Of a stretch of DNA of 64,000 nucleotides, positions 7,690 through 17,208 are shown piece by piece. The position numbers and the translations under genes are program-made. The notes below the pieces were generated by a model. The model was not told the origin of the DNA, searched no databases, and saw only the letters and a program-made list of their open reading frames with translations. Source of the stretch: Chitiniphilus purpureus (GTDB lineage Bacteria; Pseudomonadota; Gammaproteobacteria; Burkholderiales; Chitinibacteraceae); assembly GCF_025642115.1 (NCBI RefSeq), contig NZ_CP106753.1:1201501-1265500 (forward strand), given 5' to 3'. Every line of letters starts with the position of its first letter. Position 1 is the stretch's first letter.

Positions 7690-9962
7690 CACACACCTCC
7701 CCAATACTGTCCCCAGCGCAGGCCGTAGCCCGCGCGATCCATGACCCGCACCTGCGGCTGCCAGCTACTCAAACCATCGCGCTCGGCACTGATCTCCACC
7801 GTGATGCGGTCGCCCAGCGCACCGGCATCCAGCGCGGCAACTGCTGCCGTCCAGATGTAGGCGGTGCCGAGCAGCCCCGTCTCGTTACGAACCAGCACGT
7901 TGTTGCGATTGCGGATGTGCACCGTGTAGGTCACGCCCAGTTCTGGCCCGATATCGCCCTCGTCTTGCTGCACGATGTAGGCTGTCTGCTGAGTGCGGTC
8001 GCGATGTGCCCACGCGACGTTGAGATCACCGGCCACAATGGCAGGCTCTGTCTGGCCATTGAGGCGGATACGACCGGGTGGATACGGCAAAGCCTGCCGA
8101 CCAGCCAGCACCATCGGCTGCCCATTGGCGGCCAACACAGGATCGCCCTGATCGGTCGAAGTGCGAGGAATCGCGCCCACGAACACCGATTCGCCCGGGG
8201 CCCGCTCCGCACCTTCGGATGCCAGCCATTCGCCGACACCGATCAACCGAGTCCCCGAGGCATGTGCTTGGGGTGTGGTGTCGAGCACGCCGCGTGCGAG
8301 ATCGATGGTCGCGTTGGCAGCATCGAAGGCCAGGACGGCAACGGCCTCTGCAATTGCCCCACTGGCGGCCATCAGATACGCGTAGTCGCCCTCGGCCAGT
8401 CGCTCCGGCTGGCTGATGGCCGTCACCGGCACACCGATGGCATCGACCTCGCTGGCAGGCAAGGCTGCATCGAGCGTCAACAGTGGTGCGTAGTCTTCGC
8501 CCACCACGGCAGTGAGGTCTCCGCCCGACGCGCCGGTAGCCAGTTGCCAATTCAATTGCCCGGTGCCACCGGCGGCGGCCAGCGCACCGAGATAGGTGTC
8601 CGTATCGGTCAGGTAGGCTAGATCTGCACGCGACAAACGCCGGGCCAGTTCCCAATACGGCACCTCGACGGCCAGCACCAAGGCGGGCGGCAACGGTTCG
8701 ATGGTCGGCTCCTCGACGTGCGGTGGCGGGGGCGACAGCACGGTGTTGCTCATCCCGAACACATCTTCCATGGCTTCGATGCGCCACTCGGCCGTTCCCA
8801 AGGTGCCGGTGTCGATGCCGGTGACGCGCACCACCATCTGATCAACACCCAAGCGCGGCCAGTTCAGCAGAAATACATCACCCGGCAGCGGCGCACGCTC
8901 CAGCGTGTCGCGTGCCACCGTCAGACTCATCCGTGCCAACGGCGAACCCAAGGCGCGCAGGTCACGCAAGGCCAGCCGCGCGGCCAGTGGCCCGTAGTTA
9001 ACGCCCGGGTAGTCGCGGCGTTGATTGATCACGCCGCCCTGCAACTGGATGGCGGCCAGATTCTCGACCGTGACGGCAGCATCACCGCCGGTCTGCCAGT
9101 CGGTGTAGACCACGGTCAGTTCATTGGGCAGTTCGCCCCACTGGGCACGTTCGAATCGTTCCAGCCGCACAATTTCGTCAGGCCCCAACTGCGGTAGGCT
9201 GTCGATCCAATAGTCGTCGCGCAGCAGCTTGAGCTCAAACGTGCCTTGCTCCGGGTCGGTGTAGAGGATGCCTCCAATGTGGTCGATGACCTGGCCGATG
9301 AAGCTCTCGATGGGCTGCTGGCGCGTCCAGATCAGATTGAGGCCGAAGCCCTCGCTCGACAGGGCCCACGCTGCGTTCCAGAAACTCCAGCCGATGGTGC
9401 TCTGCGGATAGCCCATGCCCCAGTGCGGATCGGTGAGGCACTGCACCAGGATGTGCGCCGGGTTCATGCCGACGCTGATTTCCTGGCCTTCGTCCTCATC
9501 CCAGGTGCGGACTTCGGCATTCCATTCCATCCACGGCGCATCGAACCAACCCGCTGTGAAGCGCCGAACGCGCACCGCCCACGGTTTGATGTAGGGGTTG
9601 TTGGCCGCGAACAGGATCTTGCGTGCCACCAAGGACAGCACGCCCCGAAATGCCGGAATGGAACTGCCGAGGCGACTCATCAGGTAGTCGTTGCGTCCTT
9701 GTCCGGCATGACCAGAAAGCACATCGATGGTGCCGACCACGCCGCCTTCGCGCTCGTCGCCGCCAAACAGCGTGGGCTTGTTGATCGAGAGGCTGGTCAG
9801 CCCATGCCCGTTGGACAGCGGCGCGCGGTCGGCATCCCCCCACGCGGTACGGTCGCCCATCTGGATTTCCTGCACGGCATCAACGGGCCCCTGGCACAAG
9901 ACCAGATGCAGTCCCATCCGGTAGCGGTAGCCAACGGTTTGCGATTTGCTGCTGCCACCCAT
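7689..9962 (-). CDS. Tail tip / central hub protein (host-specificity J-like)
   Basis: 757 residues. It starts MGGSSKSQTVGYRYRMG, a typical opening of tail-tip hub proteins in this siphophage group, and contains long beta-rich stretches and a baseplate-hub-like region (residues 150-420, with VIDHIGGILYTDP). Expected to cap the tail tube, contact the receptor and anchor fibres. It follows the small tail-assembly genes, as J does in lambda. The C-terminal third is likely the receptor-facing part. Confidence 0.85.
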   Translation of the reverse strand: MGGSSKSQTVGYRYRMGLHLVLCQGPVDAVQEIQMGDRTAWGDADRAPLSNGHGLTSLSINKPTLFGGDEREGGVVGTIDVLSGHAGQGRNDYLMSRLGSSIPAFRGVLSLVARKILFAANNPYIKPWAVRVRRFTAGWFDAPWMEWNAEVRTWDEDEGQEISVGMNPAHILVQCLTDPHWGMGYPQSTIGWSFWNAAWALSSEGFGLNLIWTRQQPIESFIGQVIDHIGGILYTDPEQGTFELKLLRDDYWIDSLPQLGPDEIVRLERFERAQWGELPNELTVVYTDWQTGGDAAVTVENLAAIQLQGGVINQRRDYPGVNYGPLAARLALRDLRALGSPLARMSLTVARDTLERAPLPGDVFLLNWPRLGVDQMVVRVTGIDTGTLGTAEWRIEAMEDVFGMSNTVLSPPPPHVEEPTIEPLPPALVLAVEVPYWELARRLSRADLAYLTDTDTYLGALAAAGGTGQLNWQLATGASGGDLTAVVGEDYAPLLTLDAALPASEVDAIGVPVTAISQPERLAEGDYAYLMAASGAIAEAVAVLAFDAANATIDLARGVLDTTPQAHASGTRLIGVGEWLASEGAERAPGESVFVGAIPRTSTDQGDPVLAANGQPMVLAGRQALPYPPGRIRLNGQTEPAIVAGDLNVAWAHRDRTQQTAYIVQQDEGDIGPELGVTYTVHIRNRNNVLVRNETGLLGTAYIWTAAVAALDAGALGDRITVEISAERDGLSSWQPQVRVMDRAGYGLRWGQYWGGV

Positions 9963-10177
9963 CAGCCTTGCTCCCGCTGGCTGGATTGATTACGGGCATG
10001 CTCGACCACACGTTGGGCCATTGCATCGCCGGTGGCCAGCAAGGTGTCGGCGTCACAGCCTTCACGCAGGAAGGCGCGGAAATCCAGATCGTGACGCGCG
10101 AACCATGTGCGCGTGCCGTTCACGCACAGGCCCACGGCGCGTACGTGATCGATGGTGATGACGGTCTGAGTGGTCAT
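9962..10177 (-). CDS. Small conserved tail-region protein
   Basis: 71 residues, beginning MTTQTVITIDHVRAVGLC and containing FARHDLDFRAFLREG. Short proteins of this pattern sit between the lambda I-like tail protein and the hub gene in related prophages; the role is unknown, probably tail assembly. ATG at 10177 overlaps the preceding stop (ATGA), and the end overlaps the hub start. No membrane segment. Confidence 0.7.
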   Translation of the reverse strand: MTTQTVITIDHVRAVGLCVNGTRTWFARHDLDFRAFLREGCDADTLLATGDAMAQRVVEHARNQSSQREQG

Positions 10178-10401
10178 TTCTTGCCACCTTTCTTCTTGAT
10201 GGGGTCGGCTTCCAGATCGCCGTACCAGACGACGTTGGAGCCACGCAGCAGCACGGTGCCGAACACGACGGGAATCGGTCGGCCTTCTTCTGCGGTGGGG
10301 GCATCGACGTCAGATAAGGATGCCGGTTTGGGTTCGGGCGGTTTCGGTGCGAGCGCGACCGAAACCAGCGCCGCCACCACGATGACGACGAGGTACCACA
10401 T
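10174..10401 (-). CDS. Small membrane-anchored tail assembly protein
   Basis: 75 residues: an N-terminal hydrophobic segment (MWYLVVIVVAALVSVALA), then the motif PIPVVFGTVLLRGSNVVWYGDL, which is well conserved among tail-tip assembly proteins of siphoviral prophages. The lysine-rich tail ends at the overlapping next gene. Probably helps load or position the hub; its stay in the virion is uncertain. Confidence 0.75.
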   Translation of the reverse strand: MWYLVVIVVAALVSVALAPKPPEPKPASLSDVDAPTAEEGRPIPVVFGTVLLRGSNVVWYGDLEADPIKKKGGKK

Positions 10402-10419
10402 GGCGATTTCTCCAGGGAT

Positions 10420-11208
10420 TCAGAACACGCCCGTCGAGAACGGGTTTTTGCTCGGGATGGCGGGAAAGCCGCCGTAGTTGTCGAGGTTGCCGAAGCGCGA
10501 CTCGCACGTGGCCGTGCTGTGATCGCAGCCGACCGTCAGAAGTACCTCTGTGCCGACGTCTATGGCGACCGGATAGAGCAACTCGACGCCGCCACCGTAG
10601 TCATTGACGATCATGTGGCGGGCACCTTCCGAGGTTTGCAGCCAGCCACCGGCCAAGCCACCAATGACGCTGCCGGGCGTGCCACCGTCGAGATCGACGT
10701 TGCGGCCATTGGTGTTGCTCACAAAGGCGCTGGCAGAAATCGGTGAGGCACCACAGGCAGCCGAATACAGCACGTGGGAACACTTGCGGCTGTAGAGCCG
10801 CCGCAACCCGATACGCTTGAGACTGACTTGCGCGGATTCGCAGCGAACGCGAGCCACATCGTCGGCGACCTCGACGCCCAGCACCCGTCCCATCCAGCGC
10901 GTGCCGGAGATCCACCAGTAGTCGCCCCAGGTATCACGCCGTCCGATGCGCAGGGTGATCGAGGTGGTGTCGCCGGTCAGCGAGTTGGCGAGCAGGTGGC
11001 GCACCAAATCACAGTTCGGCGGCAGTTTCAGATCCAAGCCAGCCTTCGCAGCTTCAGCACCCAGCGCCAGTTCGTTGCGTTCCAAGGCCAGGCTCTTGTA
11101 GAGGTTGCCATCCAGATCAATATCGAATTCGTGCGGCGTCAGATAGAACTGCGCGCTGTTGCTGGCGAAGGCGTATAGCTCGACTTCCAGCAATGGGTTC
11201 TGGCTCAT
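10420..11208 (-). CDS. DUF2163 / BR0599-family tail protein
   Basis: 262 residues. A beta-rich N-terminal region (LYKSLALERNELALG) and a C-terminal cysteine-containing motif (CDHSTATCESRFGNLDNYGGFP) match the phage BR0599/DUF2163 type, a tail-tip component next to the hub. The paired cysteines may bind a metal. ATG at 11208, 5 bp after the upstream stop. No separate promoter seen; part of the late operon. Confidence 0.8.
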   Translation of the reverse strand: MSQNPLLEVELYAFASNSAQFYLTPHEFDIDLDGNLYKSLALERNELALGAEAAKAGLDLKLPPNCDLVRHLLANSLTGDTTSITLRIGRRDTWGDYWWISGTRWMGRVLGVEVADDVARVRCESAQVSLKRIGLRRLYSRKCSHVLYSAACGASPISASAFVSNTNGRNVDLDGGTPGSVIGGLAGGWLQTSEGARHMIVNDYGGGVELLYPVAIDVGTEVLLTVGCDHSTATCESRFGNLDNYGGFPAIPSKNPFSTGVF

Positions 11209-11213
11209 CGTGC

Positions 11214-12785
11214 TTACTCTCCCTCGTAGGTTTGACGGTCATTGCCGCGTGGTTCGGGCAATTGGCGTGCTGTCAAAGTGATCTCCAGCAGCGTCGGGCT
11301 GTGCCAGTACAGGTCGATGGCGTCGTGGTCGAGGCGGCAGCGAACGAGGCGAATGACACGGCTGCCTGCGGGCACCCAGTCGTCGAGGCCCGAGCGCAGC
11401 ACCAGCACACCGCTTTGATCCAGATGGCAGGTAGCCGTCAGGGCGTACTGCCGATAGCCGTCTGGATGCACGATCAAGCAGGCCGCGGGGCGATGCCAGA
11501 GCGCCGAGATGTCTTTGCCATCCACGCGCAGGAAGCCGTCCTCGGGATCAGCTTCGACGTTCACCCACAAGATCGGGGCTATGCCATCAGGCAGCCAGAA
11601 GGCTTCCAGACGCCCCTGGGTGCGCCATAGCCGCGCCCGCCAGATTTCGATTTCATCGAGTGAGCTGGCCAGATAGCGCCGCTGCAAAGTCGTCGTCGCC
11701 CACGGATCGTCCCGGCGCACCCACGGATCTGCAGGGGATAAATCCTGGCGGGTGATCGTGGCCTGCGCGGCGGCTGTCGGATCGTCACGCCAGTTGCCAT
11801 CTGGCCAGACCGGGACCTCGTCGAGCCATGGGTCATCGAGAACATCCTGGTCGGGCTGTGGCGCAGGCTGGATCTGTGTGGGAATGTTGCCACCGACCAT
11901 GCCAGGGACCCACTGCGTGAGATCCGCAGGATCGATGGCCTTACCCCACACCAAGGGCATGATGGTGCTGCCCACGGCTGCAGCGCGTGCCAAGGGCTCC
12001 GTCAGCCACAGCAGATCGCTTTCCACATCGCTGAGTTGGGCGATCTGCCAGCCATCAGCGGCGATGATCAAAATCCAGCGGCCATTGTTCTCAGTTTCCT
12101 GCCAGCCCTGCACCCCGTCGTAGGTCAGATGCACATTGGCCGAGAGTGGCCCGAACTGTCGCCCATCAGCCTCCGTCACATTGAGTGCCAGTGCGCCACG
12201 TTCGCAGGACTCGGTCAGGTGCACCGCGTACTGCGGCAGCGGCCACAGCGCCATTTGACCGAGATGATCGGCCAGCCAGTCGGCCACCAGGGCATCGGTC
12301 TGCCGGGCGTTGCCCACCTTGTAGGTGAGCCAGCGCCGAGGAACACGTCGGCGTGCCTGACGGGATTCGTTGCCACTGGCCAGCCGCGTGACGCTGGTCT
12401 GCCACTCCAGCCGTTCCACAAGGGGCTCCATCCAATCATGACGGAAGGCAAACACGCCGCGTTGCGCATCCGGCCAAGGCTGGTCGCCGAAGGCATCCAT
12501 ACCGGTGGCGACGATGGCGCTTGAGGCCGTATCCCGGCGCAACACTTCGACCAGAAAGATCGGTGCGTCGATGGGTGGCCAGGGGCCCGCCAAGGATTCC
12601 GCCAGCAGGCTGGCCGCCAGATTGGGCGGCAGCGGAGCGACAGCTGTTTCCGGCGTGAAGCTGGCTGCGCTCGCCCCGAAAGTGGCGCGCGAGAGCACTT
12701 CACCCTGGAAGGCGGGCAGTTCGCTTCCAGGCGTCGGCTTGCTGGAAACCTCCGCGAGGTCTTGAACGACGACGCGATCCGTCAT
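11214..12785 (-). CDS. Tail-module protein of unknown function
   Basis: 523 residues, not recognised beyond its context. It is rich in tryptophan and proline, with a low-complexity Asp/Trp-rich middle (DVLDDPWLDEVPVWPDG) and a C-terminal domain ending RLVRCRLDHDAIDLYWHSP. Lying between the lectin-fold protein and the DUF2163 protein, it is most likely a distal tail or tip component. ATG at 12785 overlaps the previous stop (ATGA). Confidence 0.75.
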   Translation of the reverse strand: MTDRVVVQDLAEVSSKPTPGSELPAFQGEVLSRATFGASAASFTPETAVAPLPPNLAASLLAESLAGPWPPIDAPIFLVEVLRRDTASSAIVATGMDAFGDQPWPDAQRGVFAFRHDWMEPLVERLEWQTSVTRLASGNESRQARRRVPRRWLTYKVGNARQTDALVADWLADHLGQMALWPLPQYAVHLTESCERGALALNVTEADGRQFGPLSANVHLTYDGVQGWQETENNGRWILIIAADGWQIAQLSDVESDLLWLTEPLARAAAVGSTIMPLVWGKAIDPADLTQWVPGMVGGNIPTQIQPAPQPDQDVLDDPWLDEVPVWPDGNWRDDPTAAAQATITRQDLSPADPWVRRDDPWATTTLQRRYLASSLDEIEIWRARLWRTQGRLEAFWLPDGIAPILWVNVEADPEDGFLRVDGKDISALWHRPAACLIVHPDGYRQYALTATCHLDQSGVLVLRSGLDDWVPAGSRVIRLVRCRLDHDAIDLYWHSPTLLEITLTARQLPEPRGNDRQTYEGE

Positions 12786-13840
12786 GCCGACTCCACGCCG
12801 AACTCAGCGGCATTGAAGGCGGCCTCCGTCCACTGCACGTTGCCGTTCGGGTTGCGCTCGAACAGCGTGCTCTGCCATGCCAGTTGTTCTTGCAAAATGA
12901 TGTCGGTGCTGACGGCGCTTTGTGCACCACTGACCACGAGGCCTTTGACCTTCCCCAGACCGGCGTCGGTCTTGCGGGCCAGCATCGTGAGCTGGACGCC
13001 GTAGATGGCGGGCGTGGCCATCACCGGCAACGGCTCGACATCGAAGGACTGGCGCAACCCCACGTTCGGCGCATTGATCGCCGTAGCTTCGTCCTCGTCG
13101 CTCACGGCTTCCCATGCGGCGGTACCGACCGGGCTGGCCGTCCACTGGTTCAGGCTGCCATCGGCCTGTGCCTGCAAGGCATCGACGCGCACATCACCGA
13201 GAAAGGTGTTGTTGATCGTGCCGCTGGTATCGGCGATGTAGAAGTCGTCGACGTCGATGGTGAGCGGGCAGTTTTGGCCAGGCACGGCACCCACGAATGC
13301 CGTGAGCAGTTGGCCACCGCCCTGGATGGTGTTCTGCGCTGTCATCTGGATGGCCAGGATGCCGTTGATGCGTACTGACAGAATGCCGTTGCTGGTGCCC
13401 TGCGTGACCTGCAACTCGATGTAGTGCCAGCCGCGCGCCGGAGCGCTGGCAACTGAGACAGAGATCAACTGGTCATAGCCGTATTGCCAGCGGTAGAGCT
13501 TGAGCCGACCGTCCTCGCCGATTTTCACGAGATGCGCGACCTGCGAGTTGGCATCGCGCACGCCCAGCAGCAGTGGCTCGGTGTAGGTGTTTTGGTACGG
13601 CACCACGCGAATGGCCGCCCCGACGATCAGGCTGGTCTTGGTGGCGTCGAGGTTCTTGACGTAGCCACCCCCCGAACCTTCCGGCAAACGCAGGGCATAG
13701 GAGGACGGGCGACGGCCATTGATACGGGTGGCCTGCGGCGACAGATACGCCGCCTTGCCACGCGCAAGCCACGGATCGCCAAAGCTGTCCACGGCTTGCG
13801 GGTCGTAGTGGTCGAAACCGTCGATGAACAGAAGTGCCAT
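12782..13840 (-). CDS. Concanavalin A-like (LamG-type) tail protein
   Basis: 352 residues. It starts MALLFIDGFDHYD, and a jelly-roll-like segment follows (SYALRLPEG, then GWHYIELQV near residue 140, then IDVDDFYIAD), the layout of LamG/concanavalin A-like lectin domains in distal tail proteins. It may bind host-surface sugars. It follows directly after the tape measure gene, the usual place for a distal tail or fibre protein. Confidence 0.78.
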   Translation of the reverse strand: MALLFIDGFDHYDPQAVDSFGDPWLARGKAAYLSPQATRINGRRPSSYALRLPEGSGGGYVKNLDATKTSLIVGAAIRVVPYQNTYTEPLLLGVRDANSQVAHLVKIGEDGRLKLYRWQYGYDQLISVSVASAPARGWHYIELQVTQGTSNGILSVRINGILAIQMTAQNTIQGGGQLLTAFVGAVPGQNCPLTIDVDDFYIADTSGTINNTFLGDVRVDALQAQADGSLNQWTASPVGTAAWEAVSDEDEATAINAPNVGLRQSFDVEPLPVMATPAIYGVQLTMLARKTDAGLGKVKGLVVSGAQSAVSTDIILQEQLAWQSTLFERNPNGNVQWTEAAFNAAEFGVESA

Positions 13841-13858
13841 TGGACTTTCCCCTGAAAT

Positions 13859-16564
13859 TCAGCCTTGCAGCGCCGCACGGATGGCCCGTGCATTGCGCCC
13901 GATGATGTTGACGATGACTTTCTCTCCGGCAGGCGACTGCAGGTGGTCGTGGGTCACACCCGGATCGACCGCGTTGACGATGCGCACCGCCTGATTCATC
14001 TGCGGCTGCGCGGGCGGCACTTTCACCTCTGGTACCAGTCCGCCCGCTGCGAAGGCCAAGTCGCCACCCTTGAAACGTGGGCCTGCCGACAAACCGTTGA
14101 GCGAATCGAGGAAGGCCACACCGAGCTGGCGCACGGCGGCCGCCCGCATCACGTACTCGCCTGCGGACAGACGCGCCGGGATCGAATCCGAGGTGGCGCT
14201 GCCCGGCCCGGAGACCAGACCACCGCCCGCAAACTTCTTGATGCCACCCAAGAGCGCCATCACAGCGGCGACCATGGCTACCATCGCGGCTACCGCGAGT
14301 GCCGGGCCAACGTAGGGAATGGAAGCCTGCGACGCCGCCGCCCCGGCTCCCGCCTTGGCTGCATCCATCGACACCACGGCGGTGGTTTCGGTGGTCTTTT
14401 GGGCGACCTTGGCGGCGCTGGCCGCCGCATCGACGGTCTGCTCTTGCTGGATGAAACCGAGCTTGAGCGCCAGCATCCGCGCCTGCATGGCGATCCACTG
14501 CTGGAACGGCTGGATCACGATCTGCTGCAGGAAGGCGTCGGACACCTGCTGGAAGATGCTCGCCAAGGCACTGCGCCAGGTCTGCGCGCCGGTGATCATC
14601 CCGTTGAGCGCACCGCCAAAACTCTCGCCGATGCGATTCCACAGCGGGGCCATTTCATCGACCGTGAGGCGGGTACGATCCAGCTCGTTGCGCCACGCCT
14701 GCACGCGAATCACCGCATCCGGCCCGATGGCCTGCGCGGCTTGCTGCATGGTCGGCAAGAGGCGCTCCATCTCGGTGGCCGATTGCTGTTGCAGGGTCAC
14801 GATCTGCTGGCGAGCCTGTGCTTCGGTCAGCAGCCCAGCCTGCTGCTGGGTCTGAATGGTCTCCTGCGCATTACGCAGACGCTCAGTGACTTGCCGCCAC
14901 TGAGTTTCAAGCGCAGCCAGATTAGCCTGTGCAGCCTTCACATTGATGAGCCGATCAACGAGCGACACGCCATCGGCATCGCTTTCTGCCGCCAGTCGCG
15001 CACGCAGATCCCGGTAACTGCGCTCAATGGCAGCTTGCCGGTCGGCATCAGTGGCCGTGCCGGTGATCTGCGCCAGTTCCTCACGCGCCTGCGCCAAGGC
15101 ATCGGCCAGCTCACGCTCGGCTTGCGCGGCCTTACGCGCATTTGCCTGCTCGATGTCCGTGCGCCGATTGTTGAGCGTGATGAGGTCGGCTTCCGACTTG
15201 GCCACTTCGGCCTTGGCACGCAGGCGGTCGTTTTCCGATTTGCCCGTGGCGGCGACTTGCTGACTGCGGGCCAGCTCCTGCTGCTTGCGGGCAATCTCGG
15301 CATCGACCTCGCGCTGTTCGAGGGCAGTTTTCTGCGTGTAGTAGTCGCGCACCGAGACCAGACGGTCTTCGAGTGCGGCATCCAGCGCGGTTTGTTGCCG
15401 GGACAGCCCGTCCTTGAGCAGCGCGAACTCAGCGTCCAGCTGCGCTTTCATCAGCGTGGTTTGTGCGCCGGTCGTATCCTGCGCTGGCTTGACGGCTTTG
15501 GGCTTGGTCAGGCGTTGCAGCAGTTCCGGATCAGCCTGGATCTTAGGTGCCTTGACCTCGATGGGCTTGGGGTCGAAAAGGCTGTCACGGAAGGACGCCA
15601 GTTCATCCAGCCGTTTGACCAGATTGCCTTTGAGGTCGGCAATGATGGCCTTGGCCCCTTCGGTGTTGCCCTTGAGCGCTTCCACAGCGGCGGCGACACC
15701 CGCGCCAATGGCTTCGCCCAAGGCGACGAATGCCTTGCCGACGGTGGCGGCACCGAGGGCCAGGGTCTTTAGCACCAGCACCACGCCATCGAGGATCACG
15801 CGCAGCGTGCCGCCTTGCTTGGCCGACTCGACCATGCCACCGGCCATATCGTTCAGGGCGGGTAGCAAGGACGCGATGATCTGGTTGCCGATGCTGGTGG
15901 TGGCCAGTTTCAGCTTGTCGAGCGCATCGTTAAAGTTGCCCGCCTGCGCTGCAGTCTCACTACTCATCTGCACACCGAGCGCCTGCATCTCGGAGGCGAG
16001 CTCATTGATGCCGTCGCGCCCCTGATTCAGGAACGGGATCAGCTCGGCTCCTGACTTGCCGAACAGTTGCACGGCCAGCGCGGTTTTCTCCGCGCCATCG
16101 GGCATGGCCTTGAAGCGCTCGGCCAGATCGAGCAGCACCTGATCGGTGGCGCGCAGGGTGCCGTCCTGGTTCTTGAACTCGACACCCACGGCGGAGAATC
16201 CGCGCGCGGCATCTTCCGACCCGGTCGCGGCTTCCAGCATCGTGGTGGACAGCTTGCGCAGCCCCTTCTCGAACGATTCGCCGGACACACCTGACTGCTC
16301 GGCTGCCGGTTTCCATACCGACAGGGTCTCGACGCTGACACCGACACGTTGCGACATCTCGTCCAGCGCGTCGCCAGTGTCGATGGCCGATTTCACCATC
16401 GCGGTCAGACCGGCCACGGAGACGGCCACCCCGAGGTTGGCCAGCACGCCGTTGACGCTCTTGGCGGTGTCGGTCAGGCCACCAAGGCCCCGCTTGATCG
16501 AGTCGAAAGCGGTCTTGGTCTGGTCGACGGCACTGATCAGGATTTGGGCACGATTGCTTGCCAT
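13859..16564 (-). CDS. Tail tape measure protein
   Basis: 901 residues, the length ruler of the siphophage tail. The N-terminus has the tape-measure pattern (AVDQTKTAFDSIKRGLGGL). A long coiled-coil, Ala/Gln/Arg-rich centre spans about residues 330-640, and a hydrophobic Ala-rich stretch near residues 750-800 (VGPALAVAAMVAMVAAVMALL) is expected to insert in the host membrane. The C-terminus includes ARLSAGEYVMRAAAV, frequent in this family. ATG at 16564 overlaps the previous stop. Confidence 0.93.
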   Translation of the reverse strand: MASNRAQILISAVDQTKTAFDSIKRGLGGLTDTAKSVNGVLANLGVAVSVAGLTAMVKSAIDTGDALDEMSQRVGVSVETLSVWKPAAEQSGVSGESFEKGLRKLSTTMLEAATGSEDAARGFSAVGVEFKNQDGTLRATDQVLLDLAERFKAMPDGAEKTALAVQLFGKSGAELIPFLNQGRDGINELASEMQALGVQMSSETAAQAGNFNDALDKLKLATTSIGNQIIASLLPALNDMAGGMVESAKQGGTLRVILDGVVLVLKTLALGAATVGKAFVALGEAIGAGVAAAVEALKGNTEGAKAIIADLKGNLVKRLDELASFRDSLFDPKPIEVKAPKIQADPELLQRLTKPKAVKPAQDTTGAQTTLMKAQLDAEFALLKDGLSRQQTALDAALEDRLVSVRDYYTQKTALEQREVDAEIARKQQELARSQQVAATGKSENDRLRAKAEVAKSEADLITLNNRRTDIEQANARKAAQAERELADALAQAREELAQITGTATDADRQAAIERSYRDLRARLAAESDADGVSLVDRLINVKAAQANLAALETQWRQVTERLRNAQETIQTQQQAGLLTEAQARQQIVTLQQQSATEMERLLPTMQQAAQAIGPDAVIRVQAWRNELDRTRLTVDEMAPLWNRIGESFGGALNGMITGAQTWRSALASIFQQVSDAFLQQIVIQPFQQWIAMQARMLALKLGFIQQEQTVDAAASAAKVAQKTTETTAVVSMDAAKAGAGAAASQASIPYVGPALAVAAMVAMVAAVMALLGGIKKFAGGGLVSGPGSATSDSIPARLSAGEYVMRAAAVRQLGVAFLDSLNGLSAGPRFKGGDLAFAAGGLVPEVKVPPAQPQMNQAVRIVNAVDPGVTHDHLQSPAGEKVIVNIIGRNARAIRAALQG

Positions 16565-17205
16565 CAGACTTTGTCCAGTTCTTGTTGAATCGCCCGCGCC
16601 AAGGCAGGCAGTGCGCGTTGCACGCCACCCGCCAGATTTAGTCGTCGTTTGAGATCGACGCGCTTGACCAGCACGGCGATGGGAATCTCCTGGCCACGCT
16701 TGATCTGCTTGGCCCCGGTACGACCACGCTCAGCGCGCTTGAAGCGGTTGAGTTGCGATGCGTTCTCTTTGATGTTCTCGGCCATCAGCAGCACGCGACC
16801 GTTCTTCTCGATGAAGAAGGCATTGCCCGAGCGCATCAGGCCGTCAATGACCGCCTTGAAGCGCTTGGGGCCGATGCGCCCGGGCAGCAGCGGTATCAGC
16901 AAATTGCCGCTCGCCGTGCCGCCTTTTTCATGCAGACCGAGCCAGGGAATCTTGCTGCCCACCAGCAGGGCGGGCAGCAGTTCGGGCTTCTTGTCGAACA
17001 CCTTCACGCCCATCGAGGAGATGAAGCTGTTGCGCTTGACGGTGAAGGCACTGCGCATCTCGGATCGCGCCGCGTCACGCACTTCACGCCCACCGGACTG
17101 CATGCCCTTGGCGACGGCGGTGTGGATGGCGCGACGCCGCTCGGTGCTCCACGCCGCCAACTGGCGCGGGTCCAGCAAGCCGGTGGTGGTGAGCGAGAGA
17201 CGCAT
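16564..17205 (-). CDS. DUF6441-like minor tail or tail-completion protein
   Basis: 213 residues, basic, beginning MRLSLTTTGLLDPRQLAAW. It resembles the DUF6441 family found between the tail chaperones and the tape measure gene. A role in tail completion is inferred from position. It starts 3 bp after the GT fusion ends and overlaps the tape measure start, so translation is coupled. Confidence 0.72.
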   Translation of the reverse strand: MRLSLTTTGLLDPRQLAAWSTERRRAIHTAVAKGMQSGGREVRDAARSEMRSAFTVKRNSFISSMGVKVFDKKPELLPALLVGSKIPWLGLHEKGGTASGNLLIPLLPGRIGPKRFKAVIDGLMRSGNAFFIEKNGRVLLMAENIKENASQLNRFKRAERGRTGAKQIKRGQEIPIAVLVKRVDLKRRLNLAGGVQRALPALARAIQQELDKV

Positions 17206-17208
17206 GGG

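Noticed and set aside
13865..15772. A 635-residue plus-strand frame opposite the tape measure gene
   Set aside because: It is an antisense shadow typical of GC-rich coding DNA; it lacks a ribosome site and recognisable domains, while the minus-strand tape measure protein is clear.
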